64,000 nucleotides of DNA, taken from NCBI GenBank assembly GCA_937949945.1, contig CALFEQ010000081.1, positions 1 through 64,000 of the forward strand. The letters are read 5' to 3'. Source of the DNA: an uncultured Myxococcales bacterium. GTDB lineage: Bacteria > Myxococcota_A > Polyangia > Polyangiales > Polyangiaceae. Of this stretch, positions 47,524-56,058 are shown piece by piece. A model generated the notes under the pieces. It searched no databases. It had not been told where the DNA came from and saw only the letters and a list, made by a program, of their open reading frames with translations. Made by a program: the position numbers and the translations under genes. Each line of letters begins with the position of its first letter. The stretch's first letter is position 1.

Positions 47524-48573
47524 TCAGTGCTTCGTACGCCGGCGGATCGCGCCGCTGTTCGCGACGTACTCGGGCGTCATCCACGCGACGTACTCGGTCC
47601 CGTAATGAGGGAAGAACACGCTCGCGTCGTCGAGCGCGAGGTCGCGGGCCATCTCCCCGACGGCGAAGCGCTCGGACGCCGGCGCGCCGGTCTTCGGGAT
47701 GCGTCGAATCGTTCGCTCCGTCGTGCTCGACCAGTACACGTGCGCGTCGTCGACCGCGATCGCAGCCGTACCGTCGCCGTCCGCCGGTCCGAGCGCCTCG
47801 GCCGCGCCGCCCTCCTTCGGGACACGCCACACCGTTCGGTCGCGGACGAAGTAGACGTGCGTGTCGTCGAGCGCTGCGATCCACGGGCTCTCGTCGAGGA
47901 GCTTCACCTTCGGCCCGCCGCTCTTCGGCTGCACCCAGAGCGGGCCGTACGCGTCGCCCCAGAACACGGTCGTCGCGTCCGCGCGCAGGAGCACCGTCGA
48001 TGCCCTGGACGCGTGCGGGTTCGGTCCGGCGACAGCGAAGACGGCGGGCGTGCCTCCGGCCTTCGGCAGGACGCGCACGCCGCCGTCGCCGCCGAAGTAG
48101 ACGTGGACGTCGTCGACGACCATCTGGGAATTGGCGGAGACGGCGCCGCAAGCGATGCTCGTCGCGAGCGTCTCGACCGAGCCGCCCGACTTCGGCACGC
48201 GGAGCACGGAGCCGTCGTTCGTCGCGCAGCTCTTCGCTTGCTCGAGCCAGTACACGTGCGATGCGTCGACCGCGAGCCCGACGAGCGACCGGCGGCCGGA
48301 CGCGAGCGTCTCGACGACACCGCCGGTCTTGGCGACGCGGAGGACGCGGTGGCGGCGATCGAACGGGTACACGTCGCCGCTCGGGTCGGACGCGGTCCAG
48401 TAGACGTGCGTAGCGTCGACGGCGATCGCAGCCGGGCGATGCTGCCCGTACGCGAGCGTGGCCGTCCACGCGAGCGCTTGCTCGTCGCTCGCCTGCTCCG
48501 GGGAGGCGGGAGCCGCGCAGCCGATGGAGGCCGAGATCACGACGGGGAGTGCGGCAAGAAGGACGACGCGCAT
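47524..48573 (-). CDS. Beta-propeller-like lipoprotein
   Basis: 349 residues. Signal and lipobox ASIGC with Cys19. The mature part is at least six repeats of about 45 residues. Each holds a VDxxHVYW or DDxHVYF strand followed by a segment ending in RVPK(S/E)GG or VxKTGG, for example VDATHVYWTA, VDASHVYWLE, VDDVHVYFGG, LDDTHVYFVR and VDDAHVYWSS. This is the usual six- or seven-blade propeller found in many myxobacterial lipoproteins; its ligand is unknown. ATG 48573 is chosen over 48612 because it starts the signal peptide. It converges with ftsQ (38 bases) and breaks the dcw cluster. Confidence 0.75.
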   Translation of the reverse strand: MRVVLLAALPVVISASIGCAAPASPEQASDEQALAWTATLAYGQHRPAAIAVDATHVYWTASDPSGDVYPFDRRHRVLRVAKTGGVVETLASGRRSLVGLAVDASHVYWLEQAKSCATNDGSVLRVPKSGGSVETLATSIACGAVSANSQMVVDDVHVYFGGDGGVRVLPKAGGTPAVFAVAGPNPHASRASTVLLRADATTVFWGDAYGPLWVQPKSGGPKVKLLDESPWIAALDDTHVYFVRDRTVWRVPKEGGAAEALGPADGDGTAAIAVDDAHVYWSSTTERTIRRIPKTGAPASERFAVGEMARDLALDDASVFFPHYGTEYVAWMTPEYVANSGAIRRRTKH

Positions 48574-48738
48574 GCGCGCGGTCTGGCAGCAAGGATGGTG
48601 CCGCCCTCTCACCCTTGCTCACACGTCGAAGCCCGTGTTCTTCGAGGGATCGCCGGCGGAGGAGAGGCTCGGAAACCGTCTCTCGACGGAGACGCGGTGA
48701 GCCGGTGGCGATCCTGATCGGCGCTTCGTGGCGTGCGC

Positions 48739-49008
48739 CTAGAGCGCGGCGCGGTAATGGTCGACGCACTCGTCGCAGATCATCTTCGCGCCGACGGAGA
48801 TCATGACCGCGACGTAGTCCTCCGGCTTCGTGCAGAACGAGCAAGAGCGCATGGCGCCGGGGATCCGCGTGGGGGCGTCGCCGATCGCGTGCGCGCACTC
48901 GGCGATGCACCGGTCGCAGATGAACAGACCGACGCCTGCGGCGCGAGCGGGGAGGATCTTGTTGGCCTCGGCTGCGCCGCGCCCGCAGCCCGTGCACGGT
49001 CCGCTCAT
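48739..49008 (-). CDS. Small protein with ClpX-type zinc fingers
   Basis: 89 residues. Two treble-clef-like CxxC...CxxC units. The first is CTGCG followed 22-26 residues on by CDRCIAEC. The second is CSFCTKPEDYV followed by ICDECVDHY. Both second halves match the zinc-binding domain at the N-terminus of ClpX (the CSFC...CDECVxxC form), but no AAA+ domain follows. Such a protein could bind ClpX substrates or adaptors (inference), or have an unrelated dimerising role. ATG 49008 lacks an SD; the open frame extends to 49206 with no coding character. Between ftsQ and ftsA, opposite strand. Confidence 0.7.
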   Translation of the reverse strand: MSGPCTGCGRGAAEANKILPARAAGVGLFICDRCIAECAHAIGDAPTRIPGAMRSCSFCTKPEDYVAVMISVGAKMICDECVDHYRAAL

Positions 49009-49247
49009 GGGCGTGGAATCTAGCACTCCTCCGGCCGTGCGTACGCCCTCTCGGAGCCGGGACTTCGGCCGTCGCAGTCGGTCCCGTCCGCGCCGTCCGG
49101 TCGTCGTGCGCTCATGCCCTGGATGCCCGCGATTGCACGGAAAATGCCGCGCTGGCTGCGTGCGCCGTCCCACCACCGTCTCGATTCGCGCACCCAAAAT
49201 CGACACTTATTTGGCCCACGTGGCGGAACCATGCGAACCAGCGGTAC

Positions 49248-50588
49248 GTGAGCACGATGTCTTCATCCGGCCGCACGGGTTCCCACGACCGTACGGGGGC
49301 CCCGCAACACGAAGGAGAGATCGTCGTCGGTCTCGATATCGGCACCACCAAGGTCTGCGCGGTGGTCGGCGAGATCGCGGACGACGGGATCACGATCCTC
49401 GGCGTCGGATCCGTGCCTTGCCGCGGGCTCCGCAAGGGCATCGTCAGCAACATCGACTGGACCGTCCGCTCCATCCGGGATGCCATCGAGGCGGCCCAGA
49501 CGATGGCCGGCGTCGAGATCCGGACGGTGTACGCGGGCGTGGCGGGCAGCCACATCCGCTCGCAGACGTCCGACGGCGTCGCGGCGATCGCGGGCGGCGA
49601 GGTCACGCGCGCGGACGTCGAGCGCGCGCTCGAGGGGGCGCGCGCGATCCCGGTCGATGCGGATCGGCAGATCCTCCACGTCCTGCCGCGCGAGTACATC
49701 GTCGACATCCAGGACGGCATCCGCGACCCGATCGGGATGAGCGGCGTCCGGCTCGGAGCCAAGGTCAACCTCATCACCGCGGCGACGAGCTGCGTCCAGA
49801 ACGTGATCCGCTGCGCGGAGCGCTGCGGGCTCGTCGTCGCCGACGTCGTGCTCGAGTCCCTCGCGAGCGCCGAGGCCGTCCTGTCGGACGACGAGCGCGA
49901 GATCGGCGCCGCGGTCGTCGACATCGGCGGCGGCACGACGGACATCCTGCTCTACGTCGACGGCGGCATCGCCCACGCGAGCGTCGTCCCCGTCGGCGGC
50001 AACAACATCACGAACGACATCGCCGCGGGGCTCCGCACGCCGATGGCCGAGGCCGACCGCCTCAAGCGCCTGTTCGGCTGCGCCCTCGGCCGCATGGTCG
50101 CGGACGACGAGGAGATCGAGGTGCCCGGCGTCGGCGGACAGAAGCCGCGCCGCACGCCGCGCCGCGTGCTCAGCGACATCATCGAGCCGCGCGTCGAGGA
50201 GATCTTCGCCGTCGTCCGGAAGCGCATCGAGGACACCGGCCTGCTCGAGCAGCTCTCGGCCGGAGTCGTGCTGACGGGCGGCTCCGTCCTCCTCGAAGGC
50301 ACGACCGAGATCGCAGAGGAGATCCTCGGCATGCCGGTGCGCGTCGGTTTCCCGACGGGCGTGCGTGGCATCACGCAGCTCGTCCACGGTCCGCAGTACG
50401 CGACCGGCGTCGGTCTCGTCCGCTACGGCGCGCAGGCGATCGCCGAAGCGCACGCGCGCGAGGTCGTCCCCTCGCACTCGATGACGAGGATGACGGCGGC
50501 CGGCAAGCAGCAAGCCGGCGAGGGCACGAAGACCGAGGAGACCCCCAAGTCGTCCAAGCTCTGGGAGTGGCTCAAGGCCGCTTTCTGA
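49248..50588 (+). CDS. ftsA: Cell division protein FtsA
   Basis: 446 residues, actin-like ATPase that anchors FtsZ to the membrane. Motifs: VVGLDIGTTKVCAVV, GVAGSHIRS, AAVVDIGGGTTDI, GVVLTGGSVLLEG. The C-terminal amphipathic helix SSKLWEWLKAAF is the membrane-targeting sequence. An unusual N-terminal 24 residues are Ser/Gly-rich. GTG 49248 or ATG 49257 could start it; no SD is clear. The 239 bases upstream hold a possible promoter but only a weak MraZ-box-like pattern with wrong spacing. Confidence 0.96.
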   Translation: MSTMSSSGRTGSHDRTGAPQHEGEIVVGLDIGTTKVCAVVGEIADDGITILGVGSVPCRGLRKGIVSNIDWTVRSIRDAIEAAQTMAGVEIRTVYAGVAGSHIRSQTSDGVAAIAGGEVTRADVERALEGARAIPVDADRQILHVLPREYIVDIQDGIRDPIGMSGVRLGAKVNLITAATSCVQNVIRCAERCGLVVADVVLESLASAEAVLSDDEREIGAAVVDIGGGTTDILLYVDGGIAHASVVPVGGNNITNDIAAGLRTPMAEADRLKRLFGCALGRMVADDEEIEVPGVGGQKPRRTPRRVLSDIIEPRVEEIFAVVRKRIEDTGLLEQLSAGVVLTGGSVLLEGTTEIAEEILGMPVRVGFPTGVRGITQLVHGPQYATGVGLVRYGAQAIAEAHAREVVPSHSMTRMTAAGKQQAGEGTKTEETPKSSKLWEWLKAAF

Positions 50589-50720
50589 TCTCGAAAACCC
50601 CAGCAACGGATCGCAATTCTCACGAGCTCCAATGGAGGAAGAGGCGCCTCCGGTGCTCGTGCGCGACGAAAGAAAAGAGAGGTCACGGCGCGCCGTGAGC
50701 TCACCGGGAGGCACAGCGTC

Positions 50721-52040
50721 ATGACGTTTTCCATCGAGTTCGCAGACGAGCAGCAGGAATACCAGGCTCGCATCAAGGTGATCGGCTGCGGAGGCTCCGG
50801 CGGCAACGCGGTCAACACGATGATCAACTTCGGCCTGGAGGGCGTGGAGTTCATCGTCGTCAACACCGACGCGCAGGCCCTCAACGGCAATGCCGCCCCG
50901 ACCCGCCTGAACATCGGCAGCTCGGTGACGCGCGGCCTCGGCGCAGGCGCCGATCCCGAGCGTGGCCGCAAAGCCGCGCTGGAGGATCAGCAGCGCATCA
51001 AGGAGCTCCTGACCGGTGCGGACATGGTCTTCGTCACCGCCGGCATGGGCGGCGGTACGGGCACCGGCGCGGCGCCGGTCATCGCGCAGCTCGCGCGCGA
51101 GGAGGGCGCCCTCACCGTCGGCGTCGTCACGAAGCCGTTCCTCTTCGAGGGCCGCCAGCGCGCGCGCCGCGCGGAGCTCGGCCTCGCGCAGCTCGCCGAG
51201 ACGGTCGACACCCTCATCACGATCCCGAACCAGAAGCTCCTGATGCTCGGCGAGGACGACCTCTCGTTCATCGACGCCTTCCGCAAGGCGGACGAGGTCC
51301 TCTACCAGGCCGTCAAGGGCATCAGCGACCTCATCACGCAGAACGGCATCGTCAACGTCGACTTCGCCGACGTGAAGACGGTCATGGCGAACATGGGCCG
51401 CGCGCTCATGGGCACCGGCATCGCGAAGGGCCCGAACCGCGCCCGCCTCGCCGCCGAGATGGCCGTCTCCTCGCCGCTCCTCGACGACATCTCCGTCGAC
51501 GGCGCGATGGGCGTCCTCATCAACATCGTCGGTGGCCCGGACCTCAAGATGCGCGAGATCCAGGAGGCCGCGAGCCTCGTCCAGGAGCAGGCGCACGAGG
51601 ACGCGAACATCATCTTCGGCGCGAGCATCGACGAGGCCCTCGGCGAGAACGTGAAGGTCACCGTCATCGCGACGGGCTTCGACTACGCGGAGCGCATGGC
51701 CGCCCTCGAGCAGCAGGCGCGCAACCAGCTCCCGTCCGCCGCACCCGCGACGGTGCCCTCGATGCACGCCCCGCAGCAGGTCGCCGGTTCGCGCCACCCG
51801 CACTACGGCAACCCGCACTCGCTCTTCGGCAACCAGCCCTCGCAGCGCCACGAGCCGGCGGCCGCCTTCGCGACCCGCCGCGTCTCGCAGCAGCCGGCGA
51901 CGCGCGAGGCGAGCCACCACTACGACTCGCGCATCCAGCCGACGAGCCAGCGCATCCCCGCGCGCGAGCGCGCCTCGAGCTTCCCGGCCTTCGACACCGA
52001 CTGGGACGTCCCCGCCTTCCAGCGCAAGAGCGCCCAGTAG
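50721..52040 (+). CDS. ftsZ: Cell division GTPase FtsZ
   Basis: 439 residues, tubulin homologue that forms the Z ring. GTP-binding GCGGSGGNAVN, the tubulin signature GGGTGTGAAPV, and the T7 loop NVDFADVKTVM. After about residue 330 comes a Gln/His/Arg-rich linker of about 90 residues, then a C-terminal conserved peptide close to the end (DWDVPAFQRK) that binds FtsA. SD GGGAGG 9 bases upstream. It lies 132 bases after ftsA, so it may have its own promoter. A strong hairpin at 52069-52103 follows. Confidence 0.98.
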   Translation: MTFSIEFADEQQEYQARIKVIGCGGSGGNAVNTMINFGLEGVEFIVVNTDAQALNGNAAPTRLNIGSSVTRGLGAGADPERGRKAALEDQQRIKELLTGADMVFVTAGMGGGTGTGAAPVIAQLAREEGALTVGVVTKPFLFEGRQRARRAELGLAQLAETVDTLITIPNQKLLMLGEDDLSFIDAFRKADEVLYQAVKGISDLITQNGIVNVDFADVKTVMANMGRALMGTGIAKGPNRARLAAEMAVSSPLLDDISVDGAMGVLINIVGGPDLKMREIQEAASLVQEQAHEDANIIFGASIDEALGENVKVTVIATGFDYAERMAALEQQARNQLPSAAPATVPSMHAPQQVAGSRHPHYGNPHSLFGNQPSQRHEPAAAFATRRVSQQPATREASHHYDSRIQPTSQRIPARERASSFPAFDTDWDVPAFQRKSAQ

Positions 52041-52068
52041 CCCCCTCCCACCCCATCGAGCGACGAAT

Positions 52069-52103
52069 CGCCCGATCCCCGACCTCGCGTCGAGGATCGG
52101 GCG
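52069..52103. terminator. Bidirectional hairpin after ftsZ
   Basis: Perfect 10-bp outer stem CGCCCGATCC / GGATCGGGCG (52069-52078 / 52094-52103), and a 4-bp inner stem separated by one mismatch. It sits in the 69-base gap between the convergent ftsZ and glycosyltransferase genes, where a shared terminator is expected. Confidence 0.7.
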
Positions 52104-52109
52104 TGTCGT

Positions 52110-53072
52110 TCAGGGGAGGATGGTCACCGGCACGCCGAGCATCGTGGCTTCGCGGACGACGGTGGAGAGACCCTCGACGCGCGAGGCGTGGACGAGCTCG
52201 TCCGCGGCACCGATCCAGCCGAGGGCCTCGCTGCGGGTGGTCTTGCCGAGGAAGCGGACGTCGAGCTGCCACGCTCTGGCCATGCGCTCGAGGTTCGCCC
52301 GCTCCGGGCCGTCGCCGAGGATGACGAGGACGCGCTCGTGCCGATCGCGATAGGGAGCGCTCGTCGCGACGTAGTCGATCACCTTGTCGATGCGCTTGCT
52401 CTGGACGAGCCGTCCGGCGCAGACGTAGAGACGGCGTCCTGCCAAGGCCTCCCGTTTGGCTCGCGCGTCCTCCGTGACGTCGGGCATCTCGATCGCCTGA
52501 GGGACGATCGCGGCGATCCTCTCGAGCGCGGCGATGTCCTCCTCGTCGAGCGACCGCTCGAGGGTGGCGCGGAGGTCCTGGGAGACGAAACGCCATCGCG
52601 TCGCTCGGCGCAGCAGCGGGCGGATGACGCGCCTTCGGATCTTGCGCGGTAGGCCGACGAGCAGCCGGACATCGGCACCGTGCGAGACGATTTCGAGCTC
52701 GGGACGCACGCCAGCGGCGCCCGCGTCGGCGGCGTCCCCGGTGCTCGCGACGGACGCGGTGGCGGTGTCTGCCGCGAGCGCGATCGGGAAGGCGGACGGG
52801 ACGCTCCAGTGCGCCACGACGCGGTCGGGACGGAGCTGTCTCACTTTGGCGCTGGCGCGGACGAGCCACGCGCCTGCTTCGAAGATGCGGAGCGGGCGTT
52901 CGCGCAGGCGGCTCGGGGCGCCCGGCCAGCCGAAGGCGCCGCCCGGCGCGGGGTGGACGACGTGCACCTCGTGGCCCATCCGCTCGAGCTCGGCCACCTC
53001 CGCCTGCACGAAGTGGCCCGAAGGGTCTCCGTCGAAGGCGGGGTAGCTCGTCGTGACGACGGCGATGCGCAT
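52110..53072 (-). CDS. GT4-like glycosyltransferase, short C-terminus
   Basis: 320 residues of the GT-B fold. N-terminal MRIAVVTTSYPAFDGDPSGH, middle ICV-like AGRLVQSKRIDKVIDY, and the donor-binding E-x7-E in RVEGLSTVVREATMLGVPV. GT4 enzymes normally continue about 40-60 residues past that motif; here TGA comes straight after GVPVTILP. The protein is therefore truncated compared with the family, although the active-site motif is intact. Substrate unknown; transfer of a sugar to a surface glycan is the usual role. Ends seven bases from the ftsZ hairpin. Divergent from the aconitase-like gene, 54 bases apart. Confidence 0.82.
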   Translation of the reverse strand: MRIAVVTTSYPAFDGDPSGHFVQAEVAELERMGHEVHVVHPAPGGAFGWPGAPSRLRERPLRIFEAGAWLVRASAKVRQLRPDRVVAHWSVPSAFPIALAADTATASVASTGDAADAGAAGVRPELEIVSHGADVRLLVGLPRKIRRRVIRPLLRRATRWRFVSQDLRATLERSLDEEDIAALERIAAIVPQAIEMPDVTEDARAKREALAGRRLYVCAGRLVQSKRIDKVIDYVATSAPYRDRHERVLVILGDGPERANLERMARAWQLDVRFLGKTTRSEALGWIGAADELVHASRVEGLSTVVREATMLGVPVTILP

Positions 53073-53126
53073 GAGGGGAGGCGCTCAATAGCACCGAACC
53101 CATGCTCTCGTGCTAGGACTTTGCAC

Positions 53127-55136
53127 ATGCAAGGCCCCGCCGTCCAAGGCCCCTCCGCCCAGGGCGCCTCCCAAGGCGCCACCGTTCGCATCGAGGGACG
53201 CATCCTCTATCTGACGAAGGATCCTGCGCTCCTCGAGAAGCAGCTCCAGGGCGAGGACATCGAGTACGACGTCGACAAGGACGAGCCCGCGCTCATCGAC
53301 AACATCTCGACCGACGAGCTCACGCCCGGCTGGGTCTGCTACTACTACGACGAGACGCTCGCTCGCTTCTGCCTCGTCGGTCTGCGCGGCGGCAAGGTGG
53401 GCAAGGACGCCATCAAGAACGGCGGCTTCGGCGTCATCGTGAGCGGGATCTCGAAGGGCTGCGGGTCCAGCCGCGAGACCGCGCCGTACAGCGAGCTCAA
53501 GGCGGGCGTGCAGCTCGTCATCGCCAAGAGCATCGAGAAGATCTACCGGCAGAACGCGCAGAACATCGGTCTGCTCACGTCGACCGACTTCGGGATCATC
53601 GAGCGGATCAAGCGCGGCGAGGCCATCCCGATCAGCGAGTTCACGAAGGGCCTCGATCCGATCAGCGCCGCCATCGTCGAGCACGGCGGCCTGTTCGCGT
53701 ACAACCGCGCGCGGCTCGCCGGGAAGACCACGCCGCCGCCCGTCACGACGGAGCCTCGGCCGATGACGCTCTGCGAGAAGATCCTCGCGGCGCACGTCAT
53801 CGTCGACGCGAAGGAAGGGAAGGTCGGCGTCCCTGCCGTGAAGCCCGGCGACGCGTTCTTCGCGCGGACCGACGTGCGCTTCAGCCACGAGTACGTCACG
53901 CCGATGGCCGAGTCGCTCTTCGTCGCCGAGATGGGCAAGGACGCGACGGTCACGGATCCGTCGAGCGTGTGGGCCTTCCGCGATCACCTCACGTTCCTCG
54001 ACCTCGTGATGCCTCGCGCGCATCGCGAGATGGGCCTCAAGGAGCAGGCCGAGAAGCTCGCTACGGTGCAGGAGGACTTCACGAAGCGCCAGGGCATCAA
54101 GCTCTACGGCGAGGTGCACCGCGACGGGAAGCTCGTCGGCTCCGAGGCGATCTGTCACAACAAGGTGATCGAGGAGATCGCGCTGCCCGGTCAGCTCGTC
54201 ACCGGCACCGACTCGCACACGTGCATGGCCGGCGCGCTCGGGTGCTTCGCGTTCGGCGTCGGCTCCACCGACATGGCGAACGCCTGGTACACGAAGGACG
54301 TTCGCGTGACGGTCCCGGAGACCGCGCGCTTCGTGCTCACGGGCAAGCTTCGCCCCGGCGTCTGCGCGAAGGACGTCATGCTCCACATCCTGAGCCAGCC
54401 CTTCTTCAAGTCGGGGCAGGGGATCGGCAAGGTGCTCGAGTTCGCCGGCCAGGGTGTCCGGGCGATGTCCCTCGACGAGCGCGCGACGCTCACCAACATG
54501 GCCGTCGAGGCGGGCGGCTTCACCGGGATCATCGAGGCGGACGAGGTCGTCGTCGACTACCTCGTGAAGCAGCGCGGGCTCGATCCCGACGAGGTCCGCA
54601 AGCTGATCGTGAAGGCCGATCCCGGGGCGACCTACGTCGCCACCTTCGAGATCGACCTCTCCGAGATCGAGCCGATGGTGGCCACGCCCGGCGATCCTCG
54701 GAACGGGGTCCCGCTCCGGGAGCTCCCCGACACGAAGATCGACATCGCGTACGGCGGCTCCTGCACGGGCGGCAAGAAGGCCGACATGGACATGTACGCC
54801 GAGGTCTTGGCGCGCGCCGTCGAGAAGGGCAAGCGCGTCGCCGACGGCGTGCACCTCTACATCCAGTTCGGCTCGCAGGACATCCGCCGCTACGCCGAGG
54901 GGAAGGGCTATCTCGACATCTTCCGCAAGGCCGGCGCAGAGCTCGTCGATCCGTCGTGTGGCGCCTGCATCAAGGCCGGGCCGGGCGTCAGCGACTCTCC
55001 CGATCAGGTCACCGTCAGCGCCATCAACCGCAACTTCCCGGGCCGGAGCGGGCCGGGCAAGGTGTACCTCGCGAGCCCGCTCGTGGTGGCGGCGAGCGCG
55101 ATCGCGGGGCGGATCGTTTCGCCCGACGCGCTCTGA
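53127..55136 (+). CDS. Aconitase-superfamily fusion, swivel domain first
   Basis: 669 residues. Residues about 20-195 are the swivel (LeuD-like) domain with GFGVIVSGISKGCGSSRETA. After a Thr/Pro linker, residues about 215-669 are the catalytic (LeuC-like) part with GTDSHTCMAGALG, AYGGSCTGGKKAD and PSCGACIKAG, which hold the three [4Fe-4S] cysteines. Both halves of a two-subunit isopropylmalate isomerase are thus present on one chain in D-C order, opposite to aconitase A; AcnB has its swivel before the core but adds a HEAT-like domain. Substrate (isopropylmalate, homoaconitate, citrate) is not decided. No leuA/leuB nearby. ATG 53127 is the best start. Confidence 0.9.
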   Translation: MQGPAVQGPSAQGASQGATVRIEGRILYLTKDPALLEKQLQGEDIEYDVDKDEPALIDNISTDELTPGWVCYYYDETLARFCLVGLRGGKVGKDAIKNGGFGVIVSGISKGCGSSRETAPYSELKAGVQLVIAKSIEKIYRQNAQNIGLLTSTDFGIIERIKRGEAIPISEFTKGLDPISAAIVEHGGLFAYNRARLAGKTTPPPVTTEPRPMTLCEKILAAHVIVDAKEGKVGVPAVKPGDAFFARTDVRFSHEYVTPMAESLFVAEMGKDATVTDPSSVWAFRDHLTFLDLVMPRAHREMGLKEQAEKLATVQEDFTKRQGIKLYGEVHRDGKLVGSEAICHNKVIEEIALPGQLVTGTDSHTCMAGALGCFAFGVGSTDMANAWYTKDVRVTVPETARFVLTGKLRPGVCAKDVMLHILSQPFFKSGQGIGKVLEFAGQGVRAMSLDERATLTNMAVEAGGFTGIIEADEVVVDYLVKQRGLDPDEVRKLIVKADPGATYVATFEIDLSEIEPMVATPGDPRNGVPLRELPDTKIDIAYGGSCTGGKKADMDMYAEVLARAVEKGKRVADGVHLYIQFGSQDIRRYAEGKGYLDIFRKAGAELVDPSCGACIKAGPGVSDSPDQVTVSAINRNFPGRSGPGKVYLASPLVVAASAIAGRIVSPDAL

Positions 55137-55225
55137 GCGCGTGAGCGCGCTTCGCCGGCCGGCCGAGCTCCGACGAGCCGCCGAGCTGCGTGAAAGCCGC
55201 CTGCGCGCGCGCTATGGGTAGGGCG

Positions 55226-55816
55226 ATGGCATCGAGGAACCGGATCGAGGCGAACTCGCGCGTCGTGCTCGACTACACGCTGCGCGGGGCAAACGGCGAG
55301 ATCCTCGACGCGAGCGACGCCGAGGGCGGCGAGCCGATCGTCTACGTCCACGGCTACGGCATGCTCGTGCCGGGCCTCGAGAGAGCGCTCACCGGCATGG
55401 AGGTCGGCGAGTCGAAGGAGGTCGTGCTCGCGCCCGAAGAGGCGTTCGGCGAGCGTGACGAAGAGCTCGTCCTCGAGGTCGATCGCTCGGAGTTGCCGCG
55501 TCCCGACTCGGTCGAGGTCGGCGACGAGATCGTGGCGGAGTCTCCGGACGGCGAGGAGGCGATTTTGCGCGTGATCGAGGTGAAGGAGGACGCCGTCGTG
55601 CTCGACGGCAATCACCCGCTCGCGGGCCAGACCATCCGATACTCGGTCCACGTCCGTGACGTGCGCCCCGCGACCGACGAGGAGATCGCGCGAGCGGCCG
55701 CCGAGCTCGACGAGATCGCGGAGGAGTACGAAACGTACGAGCCCGTCGGCCCGACGAACGGCGCGACCAACCTCGTCCAGCTCGGCGTCCGCCCGCGGAA
55801 CGCCGCCAAGAACTGA
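55226..55816 (+). CDS. SlyD-like FKBP peptidyl-prolyl isomerase
   Basis: About 196 residues. FKBP domain with an inserted IF domain as in SlyD: RVVLDYTLRGANGEILDAS, EPIVYVHGYGMLVPGLERAL, APEEAFGERDE, then NHPLAGQTIRYSVHV. The C-terminal tail is acidic (AAELDEIAEEYETYEP) without the His-rich metal tail of E. coli SlyD. A folding catalyst or chaperone, probably cytoplasmic. ATG 55226 has GGGTAGGG upstream; ATG 55214 and GTG 55190 extend the frame. It follows the aconitase-like gene after 90 bases. Confidence 0.9.
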   Translation: MASRNRIEANSRVVLDYTLRGANGEILDASDAEGGEPIVYVHGYGMLVPGLERALTGMEVGESKEVVLAPEEAFGERDEELVLEVDRSELPRPDSVEVGDEIVAESPDGEEAILRVIEVKEDAVVLDGNHPLAGQTIRYSVHVRDVRPATDEEIARAAAELDEIAEEYETYEPVGPTNGATNLVQLGVRPRNAAKN

Positions 55817-55866
55817 GTCCCGCCGAGCTCTCCGGTCGAGCCGGCGCGAGCCATCGTCCGGTAATT

Positions 55867-56007
55867 CCAGCAGGAAATTAGCCGCTTGCGGCCCGTGCTG
55901 GAGGGGACTAAACGGCCTCAGGCACACCCTCCGGGGAAGTCCCGGGGACGCCCGAGCGCTCGAGCCTCGGGTGTTCCGAGCCGAACCCGTCGACCTACCC
56001 CCTCGAC
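55867..56007 (+). other. Highly structured intergenic RNA candidate
   Basis: Three stems in 141 bases. First, CCAGCA (55867-55872) with TGCTGG (55896-55901), enclosing GCCG-CTTG-CGGC. Second, ACGCCCGAG (55948-55956) with CTCGGGTGT (55966-55974, one G-U pair). Third, GTCGA (55989) with TCGAC (56003-56007). It matches no RNA class that I can recognise (not tRNA, tmRNA, SRP or RNase P). It may be a 5' leader of the next gene or a terminator of the FKBP gene. Confidence 0.35.
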
Positions 56008-56058
56008 AAACTCCGAGCCCTACTCTCGTGCCGATCGGCGCGAGCCACGGTGAGCCCG

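Noticed and set aside
48574..48738. Gene in the gap between the propeller lipoprotein and zinc-finger genes
   Set aside because: A plus-strand frame looks coding for about 27 codons but has no start of its own and runs antisense to the lipoprotein signal sequence.
49200..49247. Second MraZ box upstream of ftsA
   Set aside because: TGGCC, TGGCG and TGCGA are present, but the spacers are 4 and 6 bases instead of 5, and none has TGGGN.
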